Below are positions 42,570-52,772 of a DNA stretch of 64,000 bases, in pieces. The notes beneath the pieces are model-generated. The model made no database searches. It was given only the letters and a program-made list of their open reading frames with translations, and had not been told where the DNA came from. The DNA comes from Streptomyces sp. CB00316 (GTDB lineage Bacteria; Actinomycetota; Actinomycetes; Streptomycetales; Streptomycetaceae). The translations under genes and the position numbers were made by a program. Positions within the stretch are counted from its first letter, which is position 1; the number at the start of each line of letters is the position of its first letter. The stretch is taken from assembly GCF_001905595.1 (NCBI RefSeq), contig NZ_LIXI01000003.1, positions 620,001 through 684,000 of the forward strand. The letters are read 5' to 3'.

Positions 42570-42614
42570 CGTCGGCGGAGCGGCCGGCACGGGGTTCCGG
42601 CCGCTCCGCCGACG
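42570..42614 (+). terminator. 18-bp perfect hairpin terminator
   Basis: Arms CGTCGGCGGAGCGGCCGG and its exact complement around a 9-nt loop, 5 bp after the stop of the secreted protein gene. Confidence 0.82.
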
Positions 42615-42649
42615 TGCGCTGCCCCCGCTGCGGGGAGCATGCTGGCTGT

Positions 42650-45259
42650 GTGACCCGGCACGATGCGACCCGGCCCACCCCGTCCCCCGGAAGCGGGGCC
42701 GCGGCCGGGCGAGACGGCGGCGGCCGAGTACCGGACGAGCTGTCCCTCGTACTCGCGCAGGGGGTGGTCAGCGCCGTCGAGGCCGCCGGGGGATACGCGG
42801 GAGGCATCTACCTCCGCTCCGGGACGCCCGGGCTGCTGCGCCTCGCCGTCCTCGCCGGGCTGCCGGGGCCGCTGTTCCGGCCCTGGTGGCGGATGCACGT
42901 GAACCGGCCGTTCCCGGTCTCCGAGGCCTACCGCTCCGGGCGGCCCGTGCTGCTCGCCGACGCGGAGGAGGGCATGCGGCGGTTTCCCCAGCTGATGGCG
43001 GGGCTGCCGTTCCCGTTCGGCTCGCTGTGGGTCCCGATCACCGGCCCGCAGGGCAGCATGGGGGTGATGGCCGTCCTGCGGTCGGCCACCCCGGGCGAGG
43101 AGATCGCTCCCTCCGACGGGGAGCGGCTGCTGCGCCTGGGCCACCGCCTCGGGGCCGCGCTCGACGATCTGGAGTCGCGGTCCCTCCCCGTCGTCTGGGA
43201 GAAGGAGCCGATCCCCGTCCAGCTGCCGGCCGCCCCCGCGCCCCCGGTGCGGGTCGGCAGCTTCGACTGGGACCTCCACTCCGGGGGCCTCACCGCGGAC
43301 GACGACCTGTGCGCGATCTTCGGGACCGAGCCGGCGAAGTTCCCCGGCACCGTCGACGCCCTCGCCGAGCGCCTCGTACCGGAGGACGTGTACGGGCTGT
43401 GGGCCCTGGCCCGGCAGGCGGTGGAGTCCGCCGATCCGGTGGCCCGCCGGATGCGGCTGCGCGGCCCCGACGGCCGATACCACCTGCTGGAGCTCTCCGG
43501 CCGCTGGACCCACCCGGACGGGGAGAGCGCCGAGAGCCATCTGACGGGCTTCGTCGTCGACTTCGGCGCGGGACCCGTCATCGCGGAGGCGGCGGACCGG
43601 TTGCCCCGGGGGATCATCTCCCTGGACCGGATCGGGCGCATCACGTACGCCAACGCGCTCGCGGAGGAGCTGCTGGACCTCCCCCGCGCCGAGCTGGTGG
43701 GCCACGTCGTGTGGGAGGTCCTGCCGTGGTTCGGGCATCCGGCGTACGAGGACCACTGCCGGGCGGCCCTGATCTCCGACGAACCCGTCCACTTCCTCGC
43801 GCGGCGGGCCCCGTCCGTCTGGCTCTCGGTCTCGCTGTACCCGGGCCACGACGGGCTGAGCGCGGTGTTCCAGGCCACGGAACGGCCGGCGTACGTGCCC
43901 GGCTCCGTCACCGCGCCCGGGCTGGGCATCGGCTCCACCGCCGACCGGTCCTCCGCCCTCTACCGTCCGGTGGCTCTGGCCATCGCCCTCACCGAGGCGG
44001 TCACGGCCCGTCAGGTCTCCGCCGTGGTCACCGAGGAGCTGCTGCCCGCGTTCGGCGGCCGGCAGCTCGCCATCTACCTGCTGAGCGAACGTCACCTCCA
44101 CCTCGCCTGGGAGACGGGGTTCCCCAAGGGGTTCCTCGACCGCTTCGACGGGGTCGGGCTCGACGTCTCCATCCCCGGCGTGGAGACTCTGACCACCGGC
44201 CGCCCGATCTTCTTCGAGTCCATGCAGCGCCTCGCCGACGCGTACCCGGGCATCCCGATGGAGACGGACGTCGGTGCGCGCGCCTTCCTCCCGCTGATCG
44301 CGTCGGGGCGGCCCGTCGGCTCGTGCATCCTCGGCTTCGACCGGCCCCGCGGGTTCAGCCCGGAGGAGCGCACCGTCCTGACCGCCCTGGCCGGGCTCAT
44401 CGCCCAGGCCCTGCAACGTGCCCAGCGGTACGACAGCGAGTCGGCGCTGGCCCGGGGGCTCCAGGACGCCCTGCTGCCGCACCGGCTTCCGGAGGTCGAC
44501 GGGGTCGACACCCTCGGGCGCTACCTCTCCGGCACGCAGGACATGGAGGTGGGCGGCGACTGGTACGACGTCATCGAGACCGGCCACGAACTCGCCCTGG
44601 TCATCGGCGACGTCCAGGGGCACGGTGTCGCGGCTGCCGCCACCATGGGGCAACTACGCAGCGCGGTACGGGCGTTCGCTCTCAGCAACCATGACCCGCA
44701 GGAGGTGATGAGCGGCACCAACCGGCTGCTCATCGATCTCGACCCGGGACAGTTCGCCAGCTGCTGCTACATCGCGCTGGACCCGCTCACGGGACGGGCC
44801 CGTGCCGTACGGGCGGGGCACCCGCAGCCGGTGCTGCGGCACCCCGACGGCCGGACCGAGGTGCTGGACCTGGCCGGCGGCATCGTGCTCGGCATCGACG
44901 GGCAGGCGACGTACCCCGTGACGGAGCTGCAACTCGATCCGGGTGACATGCTCGCCCTGTTCACCGACGGGCTCATCGAACGCCCCGGGACCGATATCGA
45001 CGAGGGCATCGAACGGCTGCGGGCCACCATCGCCGGGAGCGGCCCGGTCCCGCTGGCCGAGATGGCGAACCGGGTGATCGGGGAGGCCCGGCAGGCCACC
45101 GACCGGCCCGACGACATCGCGCTCCTGGTCGCCGCCCGCTGGACGAACCTCCCGGAGAAGGCGCCGCAGCCGTCCCGTGAGACCGCCCCGCCGGACCTGT
45201 GGCGGACGTTCCGCGGGCCGGGCCCGGGAGGCACGACGAGTGCGCCGGACCCGGCCTGA
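42650..45259 (+). CDS. multidomain GAF/PAS/SpoIIE (PP2C) phosphatase
   Basis: 869 aa. In order: a GAF-like domain (about 20-180), a PAS-like domain (about 195-310), a second PAS (about 320-420), another GAF (about 440-590), and a SpoIIE-type phosphatase domain (about 615-805) with EVGGDWYDV, VIGDVQGHGVAAAATM, RAGHPQPV and FTDGLIERPG, the metal-binding core. It should dephosphorylate an anti-sigma-factor antagonist in response to signals sensed by the GAF/PAS modules; no such antagonist or anti-sigma factor is encoded in the window. GTG 42650 is the most likely start; a longer frame upstream crosses the terminator. Confidence 0.88.
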   Translation: MTRHDATRPTPSPGSGAAAGRDGGGRVPDELSLVLAQGVVSAVEAAGGYAGGIYLRSGTPGLLRLAVLAGLPGPLFRPWWRMHVNRPFPVSEAYRSGRPVLLADAEEGMRRFPQLMAGLPFPFGSLWVPITGPQGSMGVMAVLRSATPGEEIAPSDGERLLRLGHRLGAALDDLESRSLPVVWEKEPIPVQLPAAPAPPVRVGSFDWDLHSGGLTADDDLCAIFGTEPAKFPGTVDALAERLVPEDVYGLWALARQAVESADPVARRMRLRGPDGRYHLLELSGRWTHPDGESAESHLTGFVVDFGAGPVIAEAADRLPRGIISLDRIGRITYANALAEELLDLPRAELVGHVVWEVLPWFGHPAYEDHCRAALISDEPVHFLARRAPSVWLSVSLYPGHDGLSAVFQATERPAYVPGSVTAPGLGIGSTADRSSALYRPVALAIALTEAVTARQVSAVVTEELLPAFGGRQLAIYLLSERHLHLAWETGFPKGFLDRFDGVGLDVSIPGVETLTTGRPIFFESMQRLADAYPGIPMETDVGARAFLPLIASGRPVGSCILGFDRPRGFSPEERTVLTALAGLIAQALQRAQRYDSESALARGLQDALLPHRLPEVDGVDTLGRYLSGTQDMEVGGDWYDVIETGHELALVIGDVQGHGVAAAATMGQLRSAVRAFALSNHDPQEVMSGTNRLLIDLDPGQFASCCYIALDPLTGRARAVRAGHPQPVLRHPDGRTEVLDLAGGIVLGIDGQATYPVTELQLDPGDMLALFTDGLIERPGTDIDEGIERLRATIAGSGPVPLAEMANRVIGEARQATDRPDDIALLVAARWTNLPEKAPQPSRETAPPDLWRTFRGPGPGGTTSAPDPA

Positions 45260-45275
45260 GCGGTGAAGGTCCTGA

Positions 45276-46637
45276 TCAGGCGCCGGAGGCCTCCAGCATG
45301 CCCTCGCGCTCCACGACCTTGATGCGCTCACGGCCCTGGGCCGCACCGAGCGCCTGCTCGTGGGCGTCCAGCTTGTGCCAGCCCTCCCACGTCGTGTAGC
45401 GGACGTTGCGGCTCTCTAGGAAGGCCTCCACGGCCTCCGGGGCGGGCGTCGCCGGCTCGGGCAGCCGGCCGGCGGCGCGGTCCTCCAGGAGGCAGGCGAC
45501 CGTCTCGTTGGCGTCACCCTTGGTGTGGCCGATCAGGCCGATCGGGCCTCGCTTGATCCAGCCCGTGACGTAGACCGAGGCCATGTGCGCGTCACCGGCG
45601 ATGACGCGACCCGCCTCGTGCGGGACGGTGCCGGAGGCCACGTCGAAGGGGAGCTTGGGCAGCTCCTCCGAGTAGTAGCCGACGGCCCGGTAGACGCTCT
45701 GCACGTCCCAGTCGGTGAACTTCCCGGTGCCCCGGACGTTGCCGGTGCCGTCCAGCTCGGTGCGCTCGGTGCGCAGCGCGACGACCTTGCCGTCCTCGCC
45801 GAGGATCTCGACCGGGGACTCGAAGAAGTGCAGGAAGAGCTTGTGGGGTCGGTCGCCGACATCGCGGATCGCCCAGTTCTCCAGGGTCTGCGCGACCATG
45901 TTGGCCTGCTTGTTCTCCCGCCGGGTGGCGATGGAGCCCTCGTCGTACTCGATGTCCTCGGGGTTGACGATGACCTCGATGGTGGGGGAGTGGTCCAGCT
46001 CCCGCAGTTCCATCGGGCTGAACTTGGCCTGCGCCGGGCCACGCCGCCCGAACACATGGACCTCCAGCGCCTTGTTCGCCTTGAGGCCCTGGTACACGTT
46101 GTCCGGGATCTCGGTCGGCAGCAGCTCGTCCGCCGTCTTGGCCAGGACTCGGGCCACGTCCAGCGCCACGTTGCCGACGCCGAGGACGGCGACCTTCTCC
46201 GCGGTGAGCGGCCAGGTGCGCGGGACCTCGGGGTGGCCGTCGTACCAGGAGACGAACTCGGCCGCGCCGTAGGAGCCGTCCAGCTCGATGCCCGTGATGT
46301 CGAGCGCCCGGTCGGCCTCGGCGCCGGTCGAGAAGATCACCGCGTCGTAGAAGGACCGCAGGTCGTCCAGGCCGATGTCGTTCGGGTAGCTCACATTGCC
46401 GAAGAGGCGGATCTGCGGCTTGTCCAGCACCTGGTGCAGCGCCTTGACGATGCCCTTGATCCGGGGGTGGTCGGGGGCCACGCCGTAACGGATGAGGCCG
46501 AAGGGCGCGGGCATGCGTTCGAACAGGTCGATCGAGACCCCCGGGTCCTGGCAGACCTCGGATTTGAGCAGCGCGTCCGCAGCGTAGATACCGGCAGGGC
46601 CGGCTCCGACAATGGCGACGCGGACGGGGCGTGTCAT
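45276..46637 (-). CDS. fprA: ferredoxin-NADP reductase (FprA-type)
   Basis: 453 aa, adrenodoxin-reductase-like. The FAD motif is GAGPAGIYAADAL (about 11-23), followed by PFGLIRYGVAPDHP, and the NADP motif GVGNVALDVARVL around 155. TGWIKRGPIGLIGHTKGDANET is the conserved C-terminal stretch. It passes electrons between NADPH and ferredoxins, for example for P450s. AAGGATC is 8 nt before the ATG. About 60 bp upstream lies GTAAG-N6-CTTAC, a weak match to an iron box. Function is secure, physiological partner is not. Confidence 0.92.
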   Translation of the reverse strand: MTRPVRVAIVGAGPAGIYAADALLKSEVCQDPGVSIDLFERMPAPFGLIRYGVAPDHPRIKGIVKALHQVLDKPQIRLFGNVSYPNDIGLDDLRSFYDAVIFSTGAEADRALDITGIELDGSYGAAEFVSWYDGHPEVPRTWPLTAEKVAVLGVGNVALDVARVLAKTADELLPTEIPDNVYQGLKANKALEVHVFGRRGPAQAKFSPMELRELDHSPTIEVIVNPEDIEYDEGSIATRRENKQANMVAQTLENWAIRDVGDRPHKLFLHFFESPVEILGEDGKVVALRTERTELDGTGNVRGTGKFTDWDVQSVYRAVGYYSEELPKLPFDVASGTVPHEAGRVIAGDAHMASVYVTGWIKRGPIGLIGHTKGDANETVACLLEDRAAGRLPEPATPAPEAVEAFLESRNVRYTTWEGWHKLDAHEQALGAAQGRERIKVVEREGMLEASGA

Positions 46638-47045
46638 GGCGTGGTGATCCTTAAGGCGGGCGAACGCGGGCAGGTACAGCGTACGTCGGAGGTAAGGGTT
46701 GGCTTACTAATCTCCACCCCACACCGTAAGCCCTGGCCGCGCGGGGCCTCCGACCCGGCCTACAGAACCGCCCGATAAGTCCGTTTCTGTGGGGCGATAT
46801 GGGGGATTTCAGCCTTTTAGCCTTCTATTCCATAAAGGGGCTATTGAGTCCCTTGGGTTATTTTGGCCGCGCCTATTTCGGCCACCTCCGTGCGAAGTGG
46901 CGAGGGTCACGTCCGGAGGGGCGGACGCGGAATCGGAAGGTTCGGTTCCCTTCTGTGCCAAGAAAGTTGACACCGTGACGGAGTGGGCGCGGCCGGGAAT
47001 TCCTGAATTCGATCTTGCGGAGAAAGGTCATCCAGAATTCGGGGC
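46638..47045. other. AT-rich intergenic region between fprA and the riboswitch-controlled gene
   Basis: About 400 bp with AT content well above the surroundings, especially 46790-46870. It holds the fprA promoter area (with GTAAG-N6-CTTAC at 46692-46707) and, towards the right, several GAATTC sites and a TTGACA at 46967 without a matching -10. The open frames crossing it look like shadows. It could contain additional promoters or a small RNA. Confidence 0.4.
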
Positions 47046-47075
47046 TTGTTCTGCCCGGCGCTTTTCGCCTACGGT
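47046..47075 (+). promoter_or_regulatory. putative promoter of the LysM/SLT gene
   Basis: TTGTTC (47046-47051), 18 bp, TACGGT (47070-47075). A start near 47082 would place the riboswitch at the very 5' end of the mRNA. Confidence 0.45.
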
Positions 47076-47092
47076 CACGCTCAATCCGGATG

Positions 47093-47270
47093 GAACGCCG
47101 AATCCTGCCGCCGTCCGGGAATCCGAAACCCACCCACGTACGGCAGGAGCGGGGGACCCAGGTAAGCCGCCGGTCCGGTATCCGGAACGGCTAGGGGTGA
47201 AGTCGCATGTCCATGCGGCCAGGCATCTCCCGTCTGAACCCGACAGCTCACCTCGTAGGCGCCGGAGAGG
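47093..47270 (+). ncRNA. c-di-AMP (ydaO-yuaA) riboswitch
   Basis: The leader holds the conserved actinobacterial ydaO elements: a stem CCTGCCG...CGGCAGG, the block GGGGGACCCAGGT, the middle GGGGTGAAGTCGCAT, and the 3' block CCCGACAGCTCACCTCGTAG followed by GCGCCGGAGAGG. In actinobacteria this riboswitch precedes cell-wall hydrolase (Rpf/NlpC/LysM) genes and turns them down when c-di-AMP is high. Here the last paired bases include the GAGAGG that also serves as the Shine-Dalgarno of the gene at 47280, so ligand binding could act on translation as well as transcription. Confidence 0.9.
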
Positions 47271-47279
47271 AAAATCCCC

Positions 47280-48110
47280 ATGCCCGCACAGGGTAAGCAC
47301 CGCCGTCCCAAGTCCGTCTCGCTGGGCCGCGGCATCGCCGCCGTGACCACGGGTGGGGCCGTTCTGGCCCTCCCCGTGCTCGGCGCCACCGCCGCCTCCG
47401 CCGCCCCCGCGCACTCCGTCGCCGCGGAAAAGGCCGTCGCTCCCGTCTCCGTGACCGCCCAGGCGGATTCCGTGACGAAGGCCGCCCCCACCAAGCATTC
47501 CGTGGTGTCCGGCGAAACGCTTTCCAAGATCGCCCGCGAGTATTCCGTCAGCGGTGGCTGGAAGAAGCTGTACGAAGGCAACCGGAAGGCCGTCGGCGAG
47601 AACCCGAACCTTATTCACCCGGGTATCACGCTGACCATCGGCGCCAAGGGTGCCGTCCCGTCGGACGCCAAGGCTCCCAAGGCCGCAGCCCCGTCCGCCG
47701 ACCGCACCGCCACGGCGGAGCGCGCCGACCGCTCGGAGCGCACCACTGCCGCCCCGGCGGCCCAGGCCGCCGCCGCTCCCGCCACGTACACCAACGACCT
47801 CGATGGCTGGATCAAGGAGTCGCTGGCGGTCATGGCCCAGCACGGCATCCCCGGCAGCTACGAGGGCATCCACCGCAACATCATCCGCGAGTCCTCGGGC
47901 AACCCGAACGCCATCAACAACTGGGACTCCAACGCGGTGAAGGGCACCCCGTCCAAGGGGCTGCTCCAGGTCATCGACCCGACGTTCCAGGCGTACCACG
48001 TGCCCGGCACCTCGACCGACAGCTACGACCCGGTCGCCAACATCACCGCCGCGTGCAACTACGCCGCCGACCGGTACGGCTCGATCGACAACGTCTTCGG
48101 CGCCTACTGA
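47280..48110 (+). CDS. secreted LysM plus SLT-type cell-wall lytic protein
   Basis: 276 aa. Signal peptide about 1-41 (ending ASAAP), a LysM domain at about 72-118 (HSVVSGETLSKIAREYSVSGGWKKLYEGN split over it), an Ala/Glu-rich linker to about 165, and a transglycosylase-like domain at about 175-276 with the catalytic Glu in RESSGNPNAI and KGLLQVIDPTFQAY. It would bind peptidoglycan and cleave glycan strands during growth or spore germination. The upstream c-di-AMP riboswitch makes its expression osmotically and developmentally tuned. A perfect 15-bp hairpin follows. Confidence 0.92.
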   Translation: MPAQGKHRRPKSVSLGRGIAAVTTGGAVLALPVLGATAASAAPAHSVAAEKAVAPVSVTAQADSVTKAAPTKHSVVSGETLSKIAREYSVSGGWKKLYEGNRKAVGENPNLIHPGITLTIGAKGAVPSDAKAPKAAAPSADRTATAERADRSERTTAAPAAQAAAAPATYTNDLDGWIKESLAVMAQHGIPGSYEGIHRNIIRESSGNPNAINNWDSNAVKGTPSKGLLQVIDPTFQAYHVPGTSTDSYDPVANITAACNYAADRYGSIDNVFGAY

Positions 48111-48134
48111 TCCCCGTACGGGCTCACCTCCGGG

Positions 48135-48173
48135 GGGCCCCGGACCGTCTTGGGTTTTGACGGTCCGGGGCCC
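48135..48173 (+). terminator. 15-bp perfect hairpin terminator
   Basis: Arms GGGCCCCGGACCGTC and GACGGTCCGGGGCCC with a 9-nt loop, ending in CTTCG, 24 bp after the LysM/SLT stop. Confidence 0.85.
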
Positions 48174-48222
48174 TTCGACGTACGGAAAGTTACTCCCAAG
48201 TTTCTAGTGACTTACCACACTA

Positions 48223-49918
<1,696 letters not shown>

Positions 49919-49932
49919 TCCTCCGGGCGTAC

Positions 49933-49977
49933 GGAGAGCCCGGGGCCGGGAGTGCCGACCCGGCGGCCCCGGACTCC
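49933..49977. terminator. hairpin between choA and the AhpD-like gene
   Basis: GGAGAGCCCGGGGCCGGG pairs with CCCGGCGGCCCCGGACTCC with a few bulges. It lies between the convergent ends at 49918 and 49979. Confidence 0.6.
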
Positions 49978-49978
49978 G

Positions 49979-50458
49979 TCAGTGACCCGGCGGAACGCAC
50001 ACGTCGTCGATCCCCAGCACATGGTTGAGCCGCCCGAACGCCAGCCAGGAGCCGATGCTCATGGACAGCTCCACGATCTCCACCTGGCTGTAGTGCGCGG
50101 TCATCCGCTCCCAGAAGGCGTCGTCGAGACCGTGGTGGTCCAGCGCGTACCGCTCCGCGTACTCCGCCGCCAGCCGGGTACGCGCGTCGAAGACGTCCGT
50201 CGTACGCCACTCGGCCACGGCCCCGGCGAACTCCTCCTCGACCTTCGCCCCGTCCCGCTCGGTCCGCCAGTCCAGGCAGAACAGGCACCCGTTGATCTGT
50301 GCGATCCGCAGCCGTGCGGCCTCGAACTCCCGCAGGCCCAGCGTCGTGTGCTCGTACACGGACATCGAGAACGTGGCGGCGGCCATGCCGATGCCGGGAA
50401 CCATCTCCCCCCACACGTAACCGATGGGCTCCTGGCCCTCCGGGACGTCGATGATCAT
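49979..50458 (-). CDS. AhpD/carboxymuconolactone decarboxylase-family protein
   Basis: 159 aa, all-helical. The redox CxxC is in GCLFCLDWR (about 57-65), as in AhpD-like peroxidase-related proteins, with the helix RLRIAQINGCLFC typical of the family. A role as peroxidatic or thiol-disulfide partner is likely. The start overlaps the stop of the upstream NAD(P)-binding gene (ATGA), so the two form an operon. The specific reductant is unknown. Confidence 0.87.
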   Translation of the reverse strand: MIIDVPEGQEPIGYVWGEMVPGIGMAAATFSMSVYEHTTLGLREFEAARLRIAQINGCLFCLDWRTERDGAKVEEEFAGAVAEWRTTDVFDARTRLAAEYAERYALDHHGLDDAFWERMTAHYSQVEIVELSMSIGSWLAFGRLNHVLGIDDVCVPPGH

Positions 50459-51534
50459 GCCGTTCTCCTTCCCAGCCTGCCGACCGCAGGCCGCAGTGGG
50501 ACATCGAGTGCGTCGTACAGACCCGGCTTCGCGTCCACCAGCCAGTCGATGGCCGAGACGAGCCGCCCGACGGCCGTGGCGTTGCCGCCCGCCGACCGGT
50601 TCTCGCCCTCGTCAAAGGCCTCGACCGTCACCTCGATACGGGGGCGGCCCTCGATCACCACCCGGTGCGCGCCCACGCCGTCGGGCGGGGAGGGCCAGTC
50701 CGGTGCGCACGAGGGATGGATACGGGTGATGTGCTCGATCACGATGCGGGGCTCGCCGCCCACGATGCCCTGCACCTCGAACCGCACCGTGCCCTGGGTG
50801 CCCGCCGCGAACTCGCCCATCGTGCGGGTGGTCACTGTCGTCTCCAGCGCCCGTCGGTCCAGCGTCTCGCGGATCTCGTCGAGTTCGACGCCCAGCGCCC
50901 GGGCCATCAGGCGTATCTGACCGCCCCACACCATCGTCGGAACGCTCTCGGCGAGCATGGGCGGCTGGTAGTCCAACGGGTGGCCCATGCCGATGAGGTG
51001 GCGTACCGACTCCTCCTGCTGGTACGTGGAGTAGTCGAAGATCTCCTGGCAGCGGATCACGTCCACCTCGGTGCCCAGACCGCTGACCAGCAGCGGCAGG
51101 ACGTCGTTGCCCCAGCCGGGGTCGACCCCGGAGACGAAGAGGGAGCCGCCGCCCTCGGCGACGGCGGCCAGGACGGGATCCCGCAGTTCGGGCGGGGCGT
51201 TGCGCTGGTCGTAGAGGGGATAGAGGGAGGGCGTGACGACGACCGCTCCGGCCCGGACCGCCCGGCCGATGTCGGTCAGCGCGTCGTCGGGGCGGAGGTC
51301 GCCGGACGCCGCGTAGACCACCGCCCGGGGGCGGCCGGCCAGGACGGCGGAGATGTCGTCGGTGGCCGCGACCCCGAGCGTGCGCCCGATACCGCCGAGC
51401 TCGCCGGCGTCGCGGCCGACCTTCGCGGGATCGTGGACGAGGACGGCGGTGAGTGTCAGTGCCGGATGGGCCTCGACGGCGCGGATCGCCGCGCGGCCGA
51501 CGTTGCCGGCACCCCAGACAACCGTGGGAATCAT
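50455..51534 (-). CDS. NAD(P)-binding dehydrogenase, DapB-like N-terminus
   Basis: 359 aa. The N-terminus MIPTVVWGAGNVGRAAIRAV is a Rossmann motif as in dihydrodipicolinate-reductase-like proteins, followed by VVYAASGDLRPDDALTDIGRAVRAGAVVVTPSLYPLY. The C-terminal half (from about 170) resembles the 2,4-diaminopentanoate dehydrogenase-type domain (SLFVSGVDPGWGNDVLPLLVSGLG, then EIFDYSTYQQEESVRHLIG). The substrate is unknown. ATG 51534 gives a clean start. It is coupled to the AhpD-like gene. Confidence 0.8.
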   Translation of the reverse strand: MIPTVVWGAGNVGRAAIRAVEAHPALTLTAVLVHDPAKVGRDAGELGGIGRTLGVAATDDISAVLAGRPRAVVYAASGDLRPDDALTDIGRAVRAGAVVVTPSLYPLYDQRNAPPELRDPVLAAVAEGGGSLFVSGVDPGWGNDVLPLLVSGLGTEVDVIRCQEIFDYSTYQQEESVRHLIGMGHPLDYQPPMLAESVPTMVWGGQIRLMARALGVELDEIRETLDRRALETTVTTRTMGEFAAGTQGTVRFEVQGIVGGEPRIVIEHITRIHPSCAPDWPSPPDGVGAHRVVIEGRPRIEVTVEAFDEGENRSAGGNATAVGRLVSAIDWLVDAKPGLYDALDVPLRPAVGRLGRRTA

Positions 51535-51780
51535 GCGCGGAGGGTAGCGGCCGGACCTCGTACTTCCCAGAGTTGTGGCGGGGTGAGTTCGGGCCCTGCG
51601 GAAGGGTGTTGCCGGGCCGGCGGATGACCACCGGCCCGGCGACCGTACAGAGGGGATCAGCGCTCGGGCAGCAGTTGATGGATTCTGACCTGTTTCTGAT
51701 GTGTCAACGGTTCTCGTATGCTCACGTCGTGTGGGCACGCCGTGTGACGTGCCATCAGGGAGCTGCGGAGGGAACGCTGC
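51535..51780. other. intergenic region with no recognised gene
   Basis: 246 bp upstream of the leftward NAD(P)-binding gene and downstream of the leftward UbiA gene. It has an AT-richer centre (51670-51730) with GTTGA and TCAAC about 26 bp apart. Plus-strand frames here look non-coding. Confidence 0.4.
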
Positions 51781-52650
51781 TCAGGACAGCGCTGTGCCGC
51801 GTGCCAGGAGCAGTGCCAGGTCTGCCGCCGCCACGGTCACGGCCCCCGCCAGCGCGGCCTTGTGCCACCACCGGCCGAGCACCGGCCCCAGCAGCGCCGC
51901 CGCACCGGCGAGGGCGAGCACGGCCAGGGACCCGGCGTCCACCGGACCGGGCGGGCCGAGCGCGAGGACGGCCGTGGCCGCGAGGAGCGGCACCGGCAGC
52001 AGCAGCCGGGTCCCCCTGGCGCCGAGCCGGTGCGGCAACCCCCGGATGCCGGCGGCCCGGTCCGCCTCGATGTCCGGGAGCGTGTCGCCCAGATGGGCCG
52101 CGCACCCCAGCAGCGCCCCCGCGGTGACCGTCCACCACCTGGGCCAGGGCGCGGCGGGCAGGCTCAGCGTCACGAGGCAGGGGAGTGCGGCGAATCCGGC
52201 CGCGTACGGCACCCAGGAGAGCGCCGTCGCCTTCAGCCGCAGGTTGTAGAGCCAGGCGGCGGCGACCGCGGCCAGGTGCACCGTACCGGCGAGAAGACCG
52301 CAGGCCAGGGAGAGCGGGAGGCACAGGGCGAGCGCGACCGCCGCCGCGCCCCACACCGCGCGCACGGTGACCGAGCCGTCGGCTACCGGCTTCCCCCGTC
52401 GCCCGGCCCGGGCATCGCGCCCGGCGTCGTACGCGTCGTTGCACCAGCCCACGGAGAGCTGGCCGGTCAGCACCGCGACCCCGACCAGGGCCAGCCGCGC
52501 CGGGGAGAGGCCGGCCCCGACGGCCAGAGCGCAGACGAGCGCCGTCACCGCGACGACCGGCCCCGGATGGCAGGCGAGCGCCAGCCCCGCCGCGCGGCCC
52601 GGCCACCGGGCCGCCGCCGTGGCCGTCCCTGCCCCGTCCATGGCATCCAT
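51781..52650 (-). CDS. UbiA-family prenyltransferase
   Basis: 289 aa with about eight to nine membrane spans. The first Asp-rich motif is NDAYDAGRDARAG (NDxxDxxxD) and the second is DTLPDIEADRAAGIRG, both needed to bind Mg-prenyl-diphosphate. Such enzymes prenylate aromatic rings, chlorophyll-like acceptors or lipids. The gene diverges from srsA with 118 bp between them, so a common promoter region is likely; the obvious acceptor would be the phenolic lipid made by SrsA-C, which is inference. ATG 52650 or 52641 may start it. Confidence 0.88.
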   Translation of the reverse strand: MDAMDGAGTATAAARWPGRAAGLALACHPGPVVAVTALVCALAVGAGLSPARLALVGVAVLTGQLSVGWCNDAYDAGRDARAGRRGKPVADGSVTVRAVWGAAAVALALCLPLSLACGLLAGTVHLAAVAAAWLYNLRLKATALSWVPYAAGFAALPCLVTLSLPAAPWPRWWTVTAGALLGCAAHLGDTLPDIEADRAAGIRGLPHRLGARGTRLLLPVPLLAATAVLALGPPGPVDAGSLAVLALAGAAALLGPVLGRWWHKAALAGAVTVAAADLALLLARGTALS

Positions 52651-52742
52651 CGGGCGATCGTAGAGACCTGTGGGCCCGTCAACACGGTGGCCGCGCGGTT
52701 CCCTTACCAGGATTTACCGGCATTTATGGGCAGGATGGGGTG

Positions 52743-52772
52743 ATGACGCCCCCGAAGCAGGAGCCGCAATGA
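52743..52772 (+). CDS. possible 9-aa leader ORF overlapping srsA start
   Basis: ATG to TGA encodes MTPPKQEPQ; its TGA overlaps the srsA ATG (ATGA). A purine-rich stretch precedes it. If translated, ribosomes could reinitiate at srsA. It may be chance. Confidence 0.3.
   Translation: MTPPKQEPQ

Noticed and set aside
46873..47133. 86-codon minus-strand frame in the region before the riboswitch
   Set aside because: Basic low-complexity composition, no SD, and it overlaps the predicted promoter and riboswitch.
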